This document shows positions 58,201 through 64,000 of a DNA stretch of 64,000 bases, one piece after another. How positions within the stretch are numbered: the first letter of the stretch is position 1; every line of letters starts with the position of its first letter. The notes under the pieces are model-generated. The model was not told the DNA's origin and made no database searches. It worked only from the letters and a program-made list of their open reading frames with translations. Position numbers and translations under genes: made by a program. The DNA is from Acidobacteriota bacterium (GTDB lineage Bacteria > Acidobacteriota > Terriglobia > Acidiferrales > UBA7541). Location of the stretch: positions 1-64,000 of the forward strand of contig JACQDE010000033.1 of NCBI GenBank assembly GCA_016201285.1, written 5' to 3'.

Positions 58201-58231
58201 CGTGGCTCCAGCCGGCTTTGTGGTGCACTGA
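52244..58231 (+). CDS. large alpha-2-macroglobulin family protein with pseudopilin-like and carboxypeptidase-regulatory inserts
   Basis: The 1995-residue exported protein starts with a signal peptide (KWCGLLLVFSLAFLLTCFSA). Macroglobulin-like strand domains fill residues ~40-790. Three ~92-residue repeats follow (about 815-1120), each with D(P/A)WG (D861, D951, D1046) and, in two, a GPDxxxGTxDDFD loop like the GspG pseudopilin end. A carboxypeptidase-regulatory-like domain (~1143-1227, GTVTDATGAVIAKAKV) precedes the A2M core (~1284). The thioester motif C1495-A-E-Q1498 sits in the helical TED domain. Such proteins trap proteases in the periplasm; the inserts are unusual. Confidence 0.9.
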   Translation: MSRIKWCGLLLVFSLAFLLTCFSAAGDALRVHESATQVQLLNERADISLRVENPVRAPLAVSIRLELLDPSDKVRGAAERTETLAPGVRTVKIPVALPTMKEADQRELIWYRLRYHVSAGAATSGVQPVEGILALSEITPDVFELHVAAPEYISGEGTYRLRVRALHPVTSRPVPDVLVEAAFDVDEEELADQLKRTGKTNAQGYAVLDFRFPEAGGTEEIDVKVTGRRGQFVTEAEGSVFIGSLAKILLTTDKSIYQPGQALHVRVAAFDSKRRAVANQPFTLTLRDPEETVVFRRTLTTSRFGIASADWGIPENQRLGDYRIEVAGAEEGRFEKSGASSEVKISRYELPSFTVVAQPDRAYYLPGQNADVEIRADYLFGKPVTRGRVRVVRESERHWNYREQKWEIEEAEKYEGETGADGRFVARIDLSDKHKDLADTDYSRFHDLSYAAYFTDVSTGRSEQRKVSLRVTKDPIHIYVIEPLGQQEGLPLEFYLSTFYADGRPAPCDVVISAPGDDEDSDATSAQPEPKHRRTIRTNRYGVAKVTQLALPGLEKSRSAKLHFEVRDGRGAGGRQTDSFYLEARPVIRVETNKALYRAGEPVEVRLAAREPRLGVVVDLVREGEVVASQTARLRQGRAFLVFPPNEKFEDNIIVATYALGPSPSDEDDDRQAIGSRTVLFHRDRELKLNVRLAQSTYRPGEDVRADFRVRAPGGGAVESALGVAVVDKAVEERARTDREFGARFGFFNGFGDFWYDNEELAGVRRSDLDKLDLSQPLPDGLELVAEILLNRTRHTPRIFSSQDFEADKSKVFAAVLGPRLKSVRDALNKHYSRTDSYPNNAAKLRGILSAADVPFEELRDPWGMPFRDAYSVERERERLHIVSAGPDKEFGTSDDFDATECDWPYFARYAKAISAALSEHHARTGGYLRDLATFEAELLRKGIDFAALRDPWGHAYRVQFGIDRTRYTVEVESSGADGIFDTAGHYTWDDVSLSTAAIDYFTGTRAKIDEALAGFVRADGKFPATAPEFREALRRYDIDLDQLWDAWGNPYYTLFRNESRYADRQVVRRDAAQPEGGQRTEIQPVTQQVRWIYLRSRGPDGKEGTVDDFDAAAFVRILDEHGGIAVETKTRPAPLPLAGESGAIHGTVTDATGAVIAKAKVRAKAPPDTTEYTTETDDKGEYALRNIPAGSYQVRFESPGFMALVIPGVRVLSSNITELNVRLDVGTVAETVTVEASVEPVQTTASMVTARHVLGLAAIQKRVVAQPQLIATPRLRQEFPETLLWRPELETDRLGRAHLKFPLADNITTWKMVVIASTADGQLGMAEKEIRAFQPFFVEHDPPKALTEGDEITLPVVVRNYLDAAQSVSLEMKPEEWFTLLGATRQRTKVAAGDSARVLFPFRAVAPVNEGKQRVTALAGQAGDAIEKKVRVRPNGEEVIATSSQLFGETARLEWQIPAFALTSGRQAELKIYPHLAAHVVEAVEAIMRRPYGCAEQAISSAYPSLLLLRYFKRTGQDSGPLAARARRYVQVAYERLLSYRTPGGGFSYWGRGDADLALTAYALKFLHEARDFIAVDDSVLQESRRHLLGRARDDGSWPEYNWEQREDPRRTALLTAWIARVLAATGAAKEGAASGPAVKMPASVSLQKSFAYLAPRVREFDEPYLIAQYALAAFEAGDAAAAADATARLRTLVKEEGDTSYWALETNTPFYGWGLAGRLETTGVVLQTLARAGAGRAASDPLLGRGLLFLLRKKDSYGVWYSTQATINVLDAMLSMLGPNAGAPTGERAEVVVNSRTMTVDLPGGAESINPVIVDLTPFLVAGSNRVEIRRATGATAASAQLIADYYIPWTQSTAKQRENSVPMQSQALRLAVEFDKLEAAAGETIQCAVRAERVGFRGYGMMLAEIGLPPGAEVNRESLELAMKASDWAVSQYDVLPDRVILYIWPRAGGTRFQFSFRPRYGLRALAPASVLYDYYNPEARVVVAPAGFVVH

Positions 58232-58326
58232 AAATCCGGATAGGCCCGCCGGGGTGTACGGTTGTGCACACTTCGAGCCGTGTTCATCCCTATGAACCCC
58301 CCTGTGGGGAAACACGTCTGCGCCGA

Positions 58327-58355
58327 TTGACACTCCTTGTCTGGCGGCCTAATAT
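58327..58355 (+). promoter_or_regulatory. predicted promoter of the kinase gene
   Basis: TTGACA (58327-58332), 17 bp, TAATAT (58350-58355), close to consensus. Transcription should begin about 20 bp before the ATG at 58383, which lacks an obvious Shine-Dalgarno. Confidence 0.65.
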
Positions 58356-58382
58356 GGCCGCCCGGGACTGGATCCCCTTCGG

Positions 58383-59798
58383 ATGATAGGCCACACCCTG
58401 GACCGGTACCGCATTCTAGAAAAAATTGGCGCTGGTGGGATGGGCGAAGTTTATCGCGCGCGGGACGACCGCCTGCAGCGCGACGTCGCGCTGAAGGTCC
58501 TGCCGCCCGGCACGCTCAACACCTCCGACCTCCGCCAGCGGTTCCGCCAGGAAGCGCTCACCCTTTCCCGCCTCAACCATCCGCACGTCGCCATCGTCCA
58601 CGATTTCGACACCCATGACGGCGTGGATTTCATCGTGATGGAGTTCGTGCCTGGCGTCTCGCTGGCCGACCGCCTGGCGCAGGGGCCGCTGCCGGAAAAG
58701 GAAATCATCAAGCTCATTGTCCAGGTAGCGCTCGCGCTGGGCGAAGCCCACGAGCAGGGCGTGGTGCACCGCGACCTCAAACCGGGCAACATCATGGTCA
58801 CGCCGAAGGGCCAGGTGAAGGTGCTCGACTTCGGCCTCGCCAAACTCGTGCGCCGCGAGCTCGAAGTCAGCGGTGAGTCCACCAGCGATATTTCCGAGCG
58901 CAACGTCGCCGGTGGCACGCTGCCTTACATGTCACCGGAACAGTTGAGCGGCGGGCCGGTGGATGTGCGCACCGACATCTATTCGCTCGGCGCCGTCCTC
59001 TACGAGATGATGGCCGGCCAGCGCCCGTTTCGCGAAACGCTGGCCCCCAAGATGATCGACGTCATCCTGCACCAGGCGCCGGTGGCGCCGCGCGCGCTCA
59101 ATCCGCGCCTCTCCGCCGAGCTCGAGCGTATCGCCATGAAGTGCCTGGAAAAATTGCCGGAGAACCGCTATCAGTCGGCCGTCGAGCTGGCCGTGGACCT
59201 GCGCCGTCTGGAAGCCTCCGCCTCCGCGGTGAGCATCCCGCAGGTGCCGGCGCGCCGCAGCCCGTGGCGCAAGGCGGCGATTTGGTCCGCGCCGGTTGCG
59301 CTTTTGCTGTTGCTGGCCGCGGTGGCGCTCAACGTGGCCGGTCTGCGCGATCGGGTGTTTCCCCCGCCGCCCGCCACTCAAGTCGAATGGGTGGCCGTAC
59401 TCCCCCTCACCACGCCCGCCGGCAGTCCCGAGCAGGAATACTTTGCCGACGGCATGACCGACGCGCTCATCGCCGAGCTGGCCAACATCAGCGCCCTGCG
59501 CGTCATCTCCCGCAATTCCATCATGCGCTACAAGGGCAGCACGAAAAGCGTGCCGGAAATCACCCGCGAGCTGAAGGTGGACGCCGTGCTCGAAGCCTCC
59601 GTGCTCGAAGCCGGCGGCCGCGTGCGCATCACCGCGCGCCTGATCCGCGCCTCCTCGGGCACGAATATCTGGGCCAATTCGTACGAGCGCGACCTCCGCG
59701 ACGTCCTCGACCTGCAGCGCGAGGTCGCGTCCGCCGTGGCCCGCGAAATCCGCGTGGCGGTCACCGCGCGCGAAGCCGCGCGCCTCGCGCGCAATTAG
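58383..59798 (+). CDS. Ser/Thr protein kinase (PknB type) with FlgO-like domain, ended by an in-frame TAG
   Basis: The 471-residue product has a complete kinase domain: IGAGGMGEVYRARD loop, K38, H129-R-D131, D149-F-G, and PYMSPEQ. A membrane segment (about residues 300-320) is followed by an extracytoplasmic FlgO-like domain (VAVLPLTTPAGSPEQEYFAD, GMTDALIAELANISALRVIS). The frame stops at TAG 59796-59798 and resumes at once, in the same frame, with TPR sequence. In related proteins the FlgO-like and TPR parts are one chain, so this is probably the front half of a nonsense-split gene or a sequence error. Confidence 0.9.
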   Translation: MIGHTLDRYRILEKIGAGGMGEVYRARDDRLQRDVALKVLPPGTLNTSDLRQRFRQEALTLSRLNHPHVAIVHDFDTHDGVDFIVMEFVPGVSLADRLAQGPLPEKEIIKLIVQVALALGEAHEQGVVHRDLKPGNIMVTPKGQVKVLDFGLAKLVRRELEVSGESTSDISERNVAGGTLPYMSPEQLSGGPVDVRTDIYSLGAVLYEMMAGQRPFRETLAPKMIDVILHQAPVAPRALNPRLSAELERIAMKCLEKLPENRYQSAVELAVDLRRLEASASAVSIPQVPARRSPWRKAAIWSAPVALLLLLAAVALNVAGLRDRVFPPPPATQVEWVAVLPLTTPAGSPEQEYFADGMTDALIAELANISALRVISRNSIMRYKGSTKSVPEITRELKVDAVLEASVLEAGGRVRITARLIRASSGTNIWANSYERDLRDVLDLQREVASAVAREIRVAVTAREAARLARN

Positions 59799-59801
59799 CC
59801 G

Positions 59802-60758
59802 GTGAACCCGGAGGCTTACGTGGCCTACTTGAAGGGCCGCTTCTACTGGAACAAGCGCACCCGCGAGGACCTCACCAAGTCCATCGAGCTCTTCCAGCTC
59901 GCCGTCGCCAAAGACCCCTCTTACGCGCCGGCGTATGTGGGACTCTCCGACGCCTACGTCGTCCTCATGGGCAATGCCTTCCTCTCGCCGGAGCGCGCGT
60001 ATCCCCTGGCCGAAGCCGCGGCGAGCAAGGCGCTCGATCTGGACGATTCTTCCGCCGAAGCCCACACCTCTCTGGCCAACGTGCAGTTTTTCCACTACAA
60101 GTGGGCCGAGGCCGAAAAGGAATTCCGCCGCGCCCTCGCGCTCAACCCCAACTACGCCACTGCGCATCACTGGTACGCTCTTTTTCTCTCCGCGCTGGGG
60201 CGGCACACCGAAGCCATCGAGCACACCCGGCGCGCCCAGGAGCTCGATCCGCTCTCGCTCATCATCACCGCCAACGCCGGCTGGTGCTACTACCTCGCCG
60301 GGCGGTACGACCTCACCATCGAGCAGTCCCGCCGCGCACTCGACCTCGATCCCAACTTCGGTTTCGCCTACGTTTACATGAGCCAGGCTCTCGTGGAGAA
60401 GGGCATGGCGAAGGAAGCGGTGGCGGCCCTGCTGAAAGCGCAGGCGCTGTCCGGCGGCGACGCCGACTATCAGGCTGAGCTTGCCAACGCCTACGCCGCG
60501 CTCGGGCAAAAGCGAGAAGCGCTTCGGATCCTCGCCGAATTGCTGGCGCTGTCGGAGCGCGAAACCGTTTCCGCCTACGACGTGGCCATGATCTACGCCG
60601 GGCTGGGCGACTCGGACAAAGCCCTGTCCTGGCTGGAGAAGAGCTACGCGAACCGCGAGCCCCGGCTGGTCAATGTGAAGGCGCATCCGCGCTTCGCCGC
60701 CTTGCACTCCGACCCGCGCTTTGCCGAACTGCTCCGCCGCATCGGCCTGGCTCCGTGA
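59802..60758 (+). CDS. TPR domain, in-frame continuation of the kinase gene
   Basis: This 318-residue frame lies one codon after the kinase TAG and keeps its phase. It could be translated from GTG 59802 (V/MNPEAYVAYLKGRFYWNK), but the sequence PVNPEAY...YLKGRFYWN is usually found inside kinase-TPR fusions, not at a start. TPR repeats run to the end (SIELFQLAVAKDPSYAPAYV, EKEFRRALALNPNYATAHHW, IEQSRRALDLDPNFGFAYVY). Read through the stop, the whole protein would be about 791 residues. Reinitiation or readthrough is possible but unproven. Confidence 0.8.
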   Translation: MNPEAYVAYLKGRFYWNKRTREDLTKSIELFQLAVAKDPSYAPAYVGLSDAYVVLMGNAFLSPERAYPLAEAAASKALDLDDSSAEAHTSLANVQFFHYKWAEAEKEFRRALALNPNYATAHHWYALFLSALGRHTEAIEHTRRAQELDPLSLIITANAGWCYYLAGRYDLTIEQSRRALDLDPNFGFAYVYMSQALVEKGMAKEAVAALLKAQALSGGDADYQAELANAYAALGQKREALRILAELLALSERETVSAYDVAMIYAGLGDSDKALSWLEKSYANREPRLVNVKAHPRFAALHSDPRFAELLRRIGLAP

Positions 60759-60792
60759 GCGCGCCGGCCACTTTCCACATTCCGGCGATTGC

Positions 60793-60821
60793 TTGACTTG
60801 TTAATCATCGGGCACTAGACT
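60793..60821 (+). promoter_or_regulatory. predicted promoter of the 66-residue peptide gene
   Basis: TTGACT (60793-60798), 17 bp, TAGACT (60816-60821). Transcription would start about 40 bp before the ATG at 60870. The boxes follow the TTGACA-N17-TAGRCT pattern of the 29802 and 31381 promoters. Confidence 0.65.
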
Positions 60822-60869
60822 CCCCGCCATATCACATGGCACTGTGGGTTCCTACCCTGAGGAGGAAAC

Positions 60870-61070
60870 ATGGCCCAGCGGATGAAGAAGGTCTCCACGA
60901 AACCCGTCGGCAAGGCTATCCAGCGCGCGATCAAGCAGCTCAAAGCCGTCCGCGCCACCGCGACTCCCCGCGGGAAAAAAGAGATCGATCTGCACATCCG
61001 GGCCTTGAAAAGGTGCCACGCCAACGTCCGCCTGGCATGCAAGGGCACCTGGGTTTCTCCGAGTAGCTAG
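60870..61070 (+). CDS. small basic protein of unknown function (possible peptide precursor)
   Basis: The 66-residue protein (MAQRMKKVSTKPVGKAIQRA at its start) has a strong promoter and GAGGAGGAAAC as ribosome-binding site. It is Lys/Arg-rich and mostly helical, with a distinct end: CHANVRLACKGTWVSPSS, holding both cysteines and most Ser/Thr of the tail. It lies 78 bp before a SagB-type dehydrogenase. That layout recalls leader-core precursors of modified peptides, but a small nucleic-acid-binding protein is an equally fair reading. I do not recognise a family. A second frame (60836-61066) is a shadow. Confidence 0.7.
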   Translation: MAQRMKKVSTKPVGKAIQRAIKQLKAVRATATPRGKKEIDLHIRALKRCHANVRLACKGTWVSPSS

Positions 61071-61148
61071 ACCGGCAGCGCGGGCACGAACGAAAACGGC
61101 CGGACAAGGCCCGCGCTACAGTGGCCACGGGCCGCCCCGAGCACAGGT

Positions 61149-62258
61149 ATGCGCAAACCCAAAGGGCCGCTCTTTCGCCGCTCTCCATTTCTGGTCTGCT
61201 ACTGGGACGAAGAAGGCCTGGTCTTCGAAAACTACGCCACCCGCGCGCGCACCAGCGTCGCGCCGCTCACCTGCGCCATTCTCGACTTCTTCGACCGCTG
61301 GCGGCCCGCCCGCGAGCTGTTCGCCCAGTTCCCGGAGTATTCACCCGCGTCGCTCCGCAAAGCCCTCGGCCAACTGACGCGCCGCTGGCTGCTCCAGCGC
61401 TCCGGCCGCAAGGAGAGCCGCGTGGAGCGGGCGATGTCTGCCTGGCGGGACTGGAATCCGGCCGCGGGCTTCTTCCATTTCACAACCAAGGACGTCGAGT
61501 ACGAGCACGACCCTGAAGTCGTCAACCGCGCGCTGCGCGAGCAGGCCAAGACCTGGCCCATGCCTTCGCCGGTGAAGCGCTATCCCCGCGCGCGCCAGGT
61601 TTCGCTCGCCGCCCCGAAAATCGAAAGTGAGTTCCCGCGCGTGCTGCTCGCTCGCCGCACCTGGCGCCAGTTTCAACACCGCCGCGTGCCGCTGCGCACG
61701 CTGGGCGAATTGTTGTGGCTGGCGGGCCGCGTCCACCGCTGGCTGCGCGTTCCCGGCATCGGTCGCTTCGCCTTCAAGACCTCACCTTCCGGCGGCGCGC
61801 TGCACCCGATCGAAATCTACGTGCTGGCGTTGCGCATCGAAGGTCTCGCGCCGGGGATTTATCACTACGCCGCCGATCGTCACCGCCTCGAACTCCTCAA
61901 ACGGGGCGTCACACCGCGCACCGTGACGCGCTATCTCCCCGGGCAGCCGTGGTACAAAGACGCCGCCGCGCTGTTCCTGATGACCGCCCGTTTCCCGCGC
62001 CCGCAGTGGAAATACCGCTTCTCGCGCTCCTACCGCGCCGTGCTGCTCGACGCCGGCCACCTCGGCCAGACGTTTCTCCTCGCCGCCACGTGGCTGGGCC
62101 TCGCGCCGTTTTGCACCATGGCCCTCGCCGATTCCCTGGTCGAAAAAGATCTCGGCGTGGATGGCGTCACCGAGTCCGCCATCTTCGCCGCCGGCTTCGG
62201 CACTCGCCCTCCCGGTGTGGATTGGGCGCCCTGGCCCAAGCTCCCCCACAAACGGTGA
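61149..62258 (+). CDS. SagB-type nitroreductase-fold dehydrogenase
   Basis: The 369-residue protein has a C-terminal FMN nitroreductase domain (about 160-365) with the SagB motif S212-PSGGALHPIEIY, LAPGIYHYAADRHRLELL, and GHLGQTFLLAATWLGLAPF. Residues ~8-95 look like a small strand-plus-winged-helix domain (RRSPFLVCYWDEEGLVFENY), similar in pattern to PqqD/RRE peptide-binding domains; that is inference. SagB enzymes oxidise azolines to azoles in modified peptides, usually with a YcaO cyclase, but none lies in the window. Nearby are the 66-residue ORF and an aminotransferase. Confidence 0.88.
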   Translation: MRKPKGPLFRRSPFLVCYWDEEGLVFENYATRARTSVAPLTCAILDFFDRWRPARELFAQFPEYSPASLRKALGQLTRRWLLQRSGRKESRVERAMSAWRDWNPAAGFFHFTTKDVEYEHDPEVVNRALREQAKTWPMPSPVKRYPRARQVSLAAPKIESEFPRVLLARRTWRQFQHRRVPLRTLGELLWLAGRVHRWLRVPGIGRFAFKTSPSGGALHPIEIYVLALRIEGLAPGIYHYAADRHRLELLKRGVTPRTVTRYLPGQPWYKDAAALFLMTARFPRPQWKYRFSRSYRAVLLDAGHLGQTFLLAATWLGLAPFCTMALADSLVEKDLGVDGVTESAIFAAGFGTRPPGVDWAPWPKLPHKR

Positions 62259-62328
62259 TTCCGCTCGGAACGCATTTTTCTTTCCCTGCAGGTGCTGTAG
62301 ACTAGCGCGCTGATTCCGGGGAGGAACC

Positions 62329-63468
62329 ATGCAGATCGTGCCGTTTGAGTTGGAGCGCTGGCAATCGGTGTGGGAGCACCACGTCGAGCTGAACATCTCC
62401 GAAAGCGGCGTCGAGCCGCTTTCGGCCGGCGAGTTGCTCGACGACCCTGCCGCGCGCGAGCGCCTGCTCTCCCTGCCGCTCGGTTACCCGCAGACCAACG
62501 GCAGCGAAGAGCTGCGCGGGCGCATCGCCGAGCTCTATCCCGGCGCGTCGGCGGCGAATGTGCTCCTCACCTGCGGATGCAGCGAAGCGAACTACGTCGC
62601 GGTGTGGTCGCTCGTCGAGCCGGGCGACGAAGTGATCTTCATGCAGCCGAACTACATGCAGATCGCCGGCGTGGCGCAGTCCTTCGGCGCGGAGGTGAAG
62701 CCGCTCTGGCTGCGCGAAGATCTCCGCTGGGCGCCGGACATCGCCGAGCTGCGGCGCCTGCTCTCGCCGAAGACCAGGCTCATCGCCGTCTGCAACCCGA
62801 GCAACCCGACCGGCGCCGTGCTCAGAGAAACGCTGATGGATGAAATTTGCGCGGCCGCGGCCAGCGTGGGCGCATGGATTCTCGCCGATGAGGTCTATCG
62901 CGGCGCGGAATTCAGCGGCGCGCTGACGCCGGCGTTTTATGGCCGCTATGACCGCGTGTTGTGCACGGGAGGTTTTTCGAAGGCTTTCGGCATGCCCGGC
63001 CTGCGCACCGGCTGGGTCGTCGGCCCGGAGAGCATGGCGGAAAAACTCTGGGGCTACCACGACTACACCACGATCGGTCCCACAATGATCACGGACCGGC
63101 TGGCCGCGCTGGCGCTGGAGCCCGCCCGCCGCGCGCGCATCCTCGACCGCACGCGCCGCATCGTCCGCGAGAATTACGGGATCGTCCGCGCATGGGCCGA
63201 GCGCCACGCGGGGCTTCTGACGCACATTCCGCCCGCGGCCGGCGCGATTGGCTGGTTCGGTTACAAAGGGAAGGGAACTACGGCGGAGCTTGCGGAGGCT
63301 GCGCGCCGACAAAAGAACCTGCTCATCGTGCCCGGCGAGCAGTTGGGCATGGCCGGCTATCTGCGAATCGGATTCGGCGGCCACGCGGACAAACTCCAGG
63401 AGGCTCTGGGGCGGCTGGACGAACTATTCGTGGAATTACAGGAGAAAACTTCAGCGACGCGAGCGTGA
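62329..63468 (+). CDS. class I/II PLP-dependent aminotransferase
   Basis: The 379-residue fold-type I enzyme has CNPSNPTGAVL, LADEVYRGAEF and the PLP-lysine motif GGFSK218AFGMPGLRTGW, with the phosphate-binding GCSEANYVA near residue 85. The N-terminus (ELNISESGVEPLSAGELL) is like that of the VioD/capreomycidine-synthase side group of amino-acid lyases and aminotransferases, but the substrate cannot be set. GGGGAGGAACC precedes the ATG. It follows sagB by 70 bp. Its last 18 bp overlap the end of the convergent permease gene. Confidence 0.9.
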   Translation: MQIVPFELERWQSVWEHHVELNISESGVEPLSAGELLDDPAARERLLSLPLGYPQTNGSEELRGRIAELYPGASAANVLLTCGCSEANYVAVWSLVEPGDEVIFMQPNYMQIAGVAQSFGAEVKPLWLREDLRWAPDIAELRRLLSPKTRLIAVCNPSNPTGAVLRETLMDEICAAAASVGAWILADEVYRGAEFSGALTPAFYGRYDRVLCTGGFSKAFGMPGLRTGWVVGPESMAEKLWGYHDYTTIGPTMITDRLAALALEPARRARILDRTRRIVRENYGIVRAWAERHAGLLTHIPPAAGAIGWFGYKGKGTTAELAEAARRQKNLLIVPGEQLGMAGYLRIGFGGHADKLQEALGRLDELFVELQEKTSATRA

Positions 63469-64000
63469 TGCGCGGCGCACCGCCAGCCAATTCGTCAGCC
63501 AGTACGCAGGCATGCCTGCGGCCACCGTGGCCAGCGCGATCAGCGAAGGTTTCGGCGCGTTCACAAATCCCACCGCCAGGATGGCGAGCATCATCACCAG
63601 AAAAAACACCGGCGTCAGCGGATAGCCCCACACGCGGTACGGCCGCTCGCGCGCCGGCTGGCGCCGCCGCAACATAAACACTCCGGCGACAGCCATCACT
63701 GGAAAAATTCCGAGCGCGAAGCCGATGTAGGTGAGCAACTGCTCGAACGTCCCCGTCAGAATCATGGCCACCGAGCACGCGCCCTGCGCCAGGATGGAAA
63801 GCCCCGGGGTGTGAAAGCGCGGGTGGACGCGAGCCGCGAAGCGGAAAAACAATGCGTCGCGCGCCATCGCGTAATAGACGCGCGGGCCGATCAGTACGTA
63901 CGCGCTGAGGGACGACAGCAGCGCGAGCCCGATCAGCGTCGAAATCATCGCCGCCGCGCCCGGCCCGAACAGTTGCACCGCTGCCACCTCGCCCACCGGC
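63451..64000 (-). CDS. APC family amino acid permease, C-terminal part
   Basis: The gene runs off the right edge; about 183 residues remain. Several membrane segments are visible (MISTLIGLALLSSLSAYVLI, YIGFALGIFPVMAVAGVFML, PVFFLVMMLAILAVGFV), with the APC motifs GPRVYYAMARDALFF and RERPYRVWGYPLTP, typical of amino acid/polyamine/organocation transporters. The substrate cannot be read. It is convergent with the aminotransferase gene and overlaps it by 18 bp. Confidence 0.9.
   Translation of the reverse strand, partial: PVGEVAAVQLFGPGAAAMISTLIGLALLSSLSAYVLIGPRVYYAMARDALFFRFAARVHPRFHTPGLSILAQGACSVAMILTGTFEQLLTYIGFALGIFPVMAVAGVFMLRRRQPARERPYRVWGYPLTPVFFLVMMLAILAVGFVNAPKPSLIALATVAAGMPAYWLTNWLAVRRASRSRR

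Noticed and set aside
58932-60707. 591-residue minus-strand open frame
   Set aside because: It is antisense to the kinase and TPR coding sequence. It crosses the TAG without effect only because the complement CTA is sense.
60836-61066. Alternative 76-residue frame over the small peptide gene
   Set aside because: The 60870 frame has the strong GAGGAGGAAAC site and an ordered Lys-rich helix pattern. The other frame is Arg/Pro/His-rich and has no ribosome-binding site.

Overview
The window is a high-GC bacterial chromosome segment. It most resembles an Acidobacteriota (Terriglobia/Solibacter-like) genome. The grounds are a long mra/dcw division cluster, an archaeal/eukaryotic-type prolyl-tRNA synthetase, a PknB-type kinase followed by FlgO-like and TPR modules, a very large alpha-2-macroglobulin, and spacers full of hairpin and purine-rich repeats. 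The phylum call is inference from gene content. The murE product carries the DNPR motif of meso-diaminopimelate-adding enzymes, so the wall is probably of the mDAP type.

Region 1 (1-18,994, + strand) is the dcw cluster: rsmH (cut by the left edge), ftsL, ftsI, murE, murF, mraY, murD, ftsW, murG, murC, murB, ftsQ, ftsA, ftsZ. It encodes the cytoplasmic route to lipid II and the core divisome. No ddl is present; the murB-ftsQ gap where it often lies holds a five-copy 96-bp tandem array. Repeats have invaded the cluster: murF and ftsW carry in-frame hairpin insertions, the murG 5' end is partly duplicated, and the murC 3' end lies in a 139-bp tandem duplication.

Region 2 (19,019-24,951, - strand) reads right to left: a NuoE/NuoF/HoxU-like NAD(P)H diaphorase module, an FMN-binding glutamate-synthase-like protein, a broken ornithine aminotransferase tail, and a lower-GC HEPN gene overlapping an unknown partner with its own promoter. 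Region 3 (24,952-33,503) has a repeat-rich spacer, a JAMM protease, the rpiB-glyA-glycosyltransferase group (-), a secreted protein, a 580-bp cassette bounded by 13-bp inverted repeats that carries a PD-(D/E)XK-like gene, proS and a small membrane protein. Region 4 (33,628-43,215, +) is envelope-centred: PBP1A, a TPR protein, a small exported ORF, NfeD, slipin, a SPOR protein, lnt, then prfB with a programmed +1 frameshift.

Region 5 (43,300-51,738) holds a VapBC-like toxin-antitoxin pair, metK-ahcY (S-adenosylmethionine cycle) ending at a strong terminator, an AbiEii-like nucleotidyltransferase coupled to TldD/TldE proteases, and a secreted protein on the - strand. Region 6 (52,244-64,000) has the 1995-residue alpha-2-macroglobulin with three pseudopilin-like repeats, a Ser/Thr kinase split from its TPR domain by an in-frame TAG, a 66-residue basic peptide with a strong promoter, a SagB-type dehydrogenase, an aminotransferase, and the end of an APC permease. 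The least explained loci are the peptide/SagB/aminotransferase group, the alpha-2-macroglobulin insert, the inverted-repeat nuclease cassette and the HEPN pair.
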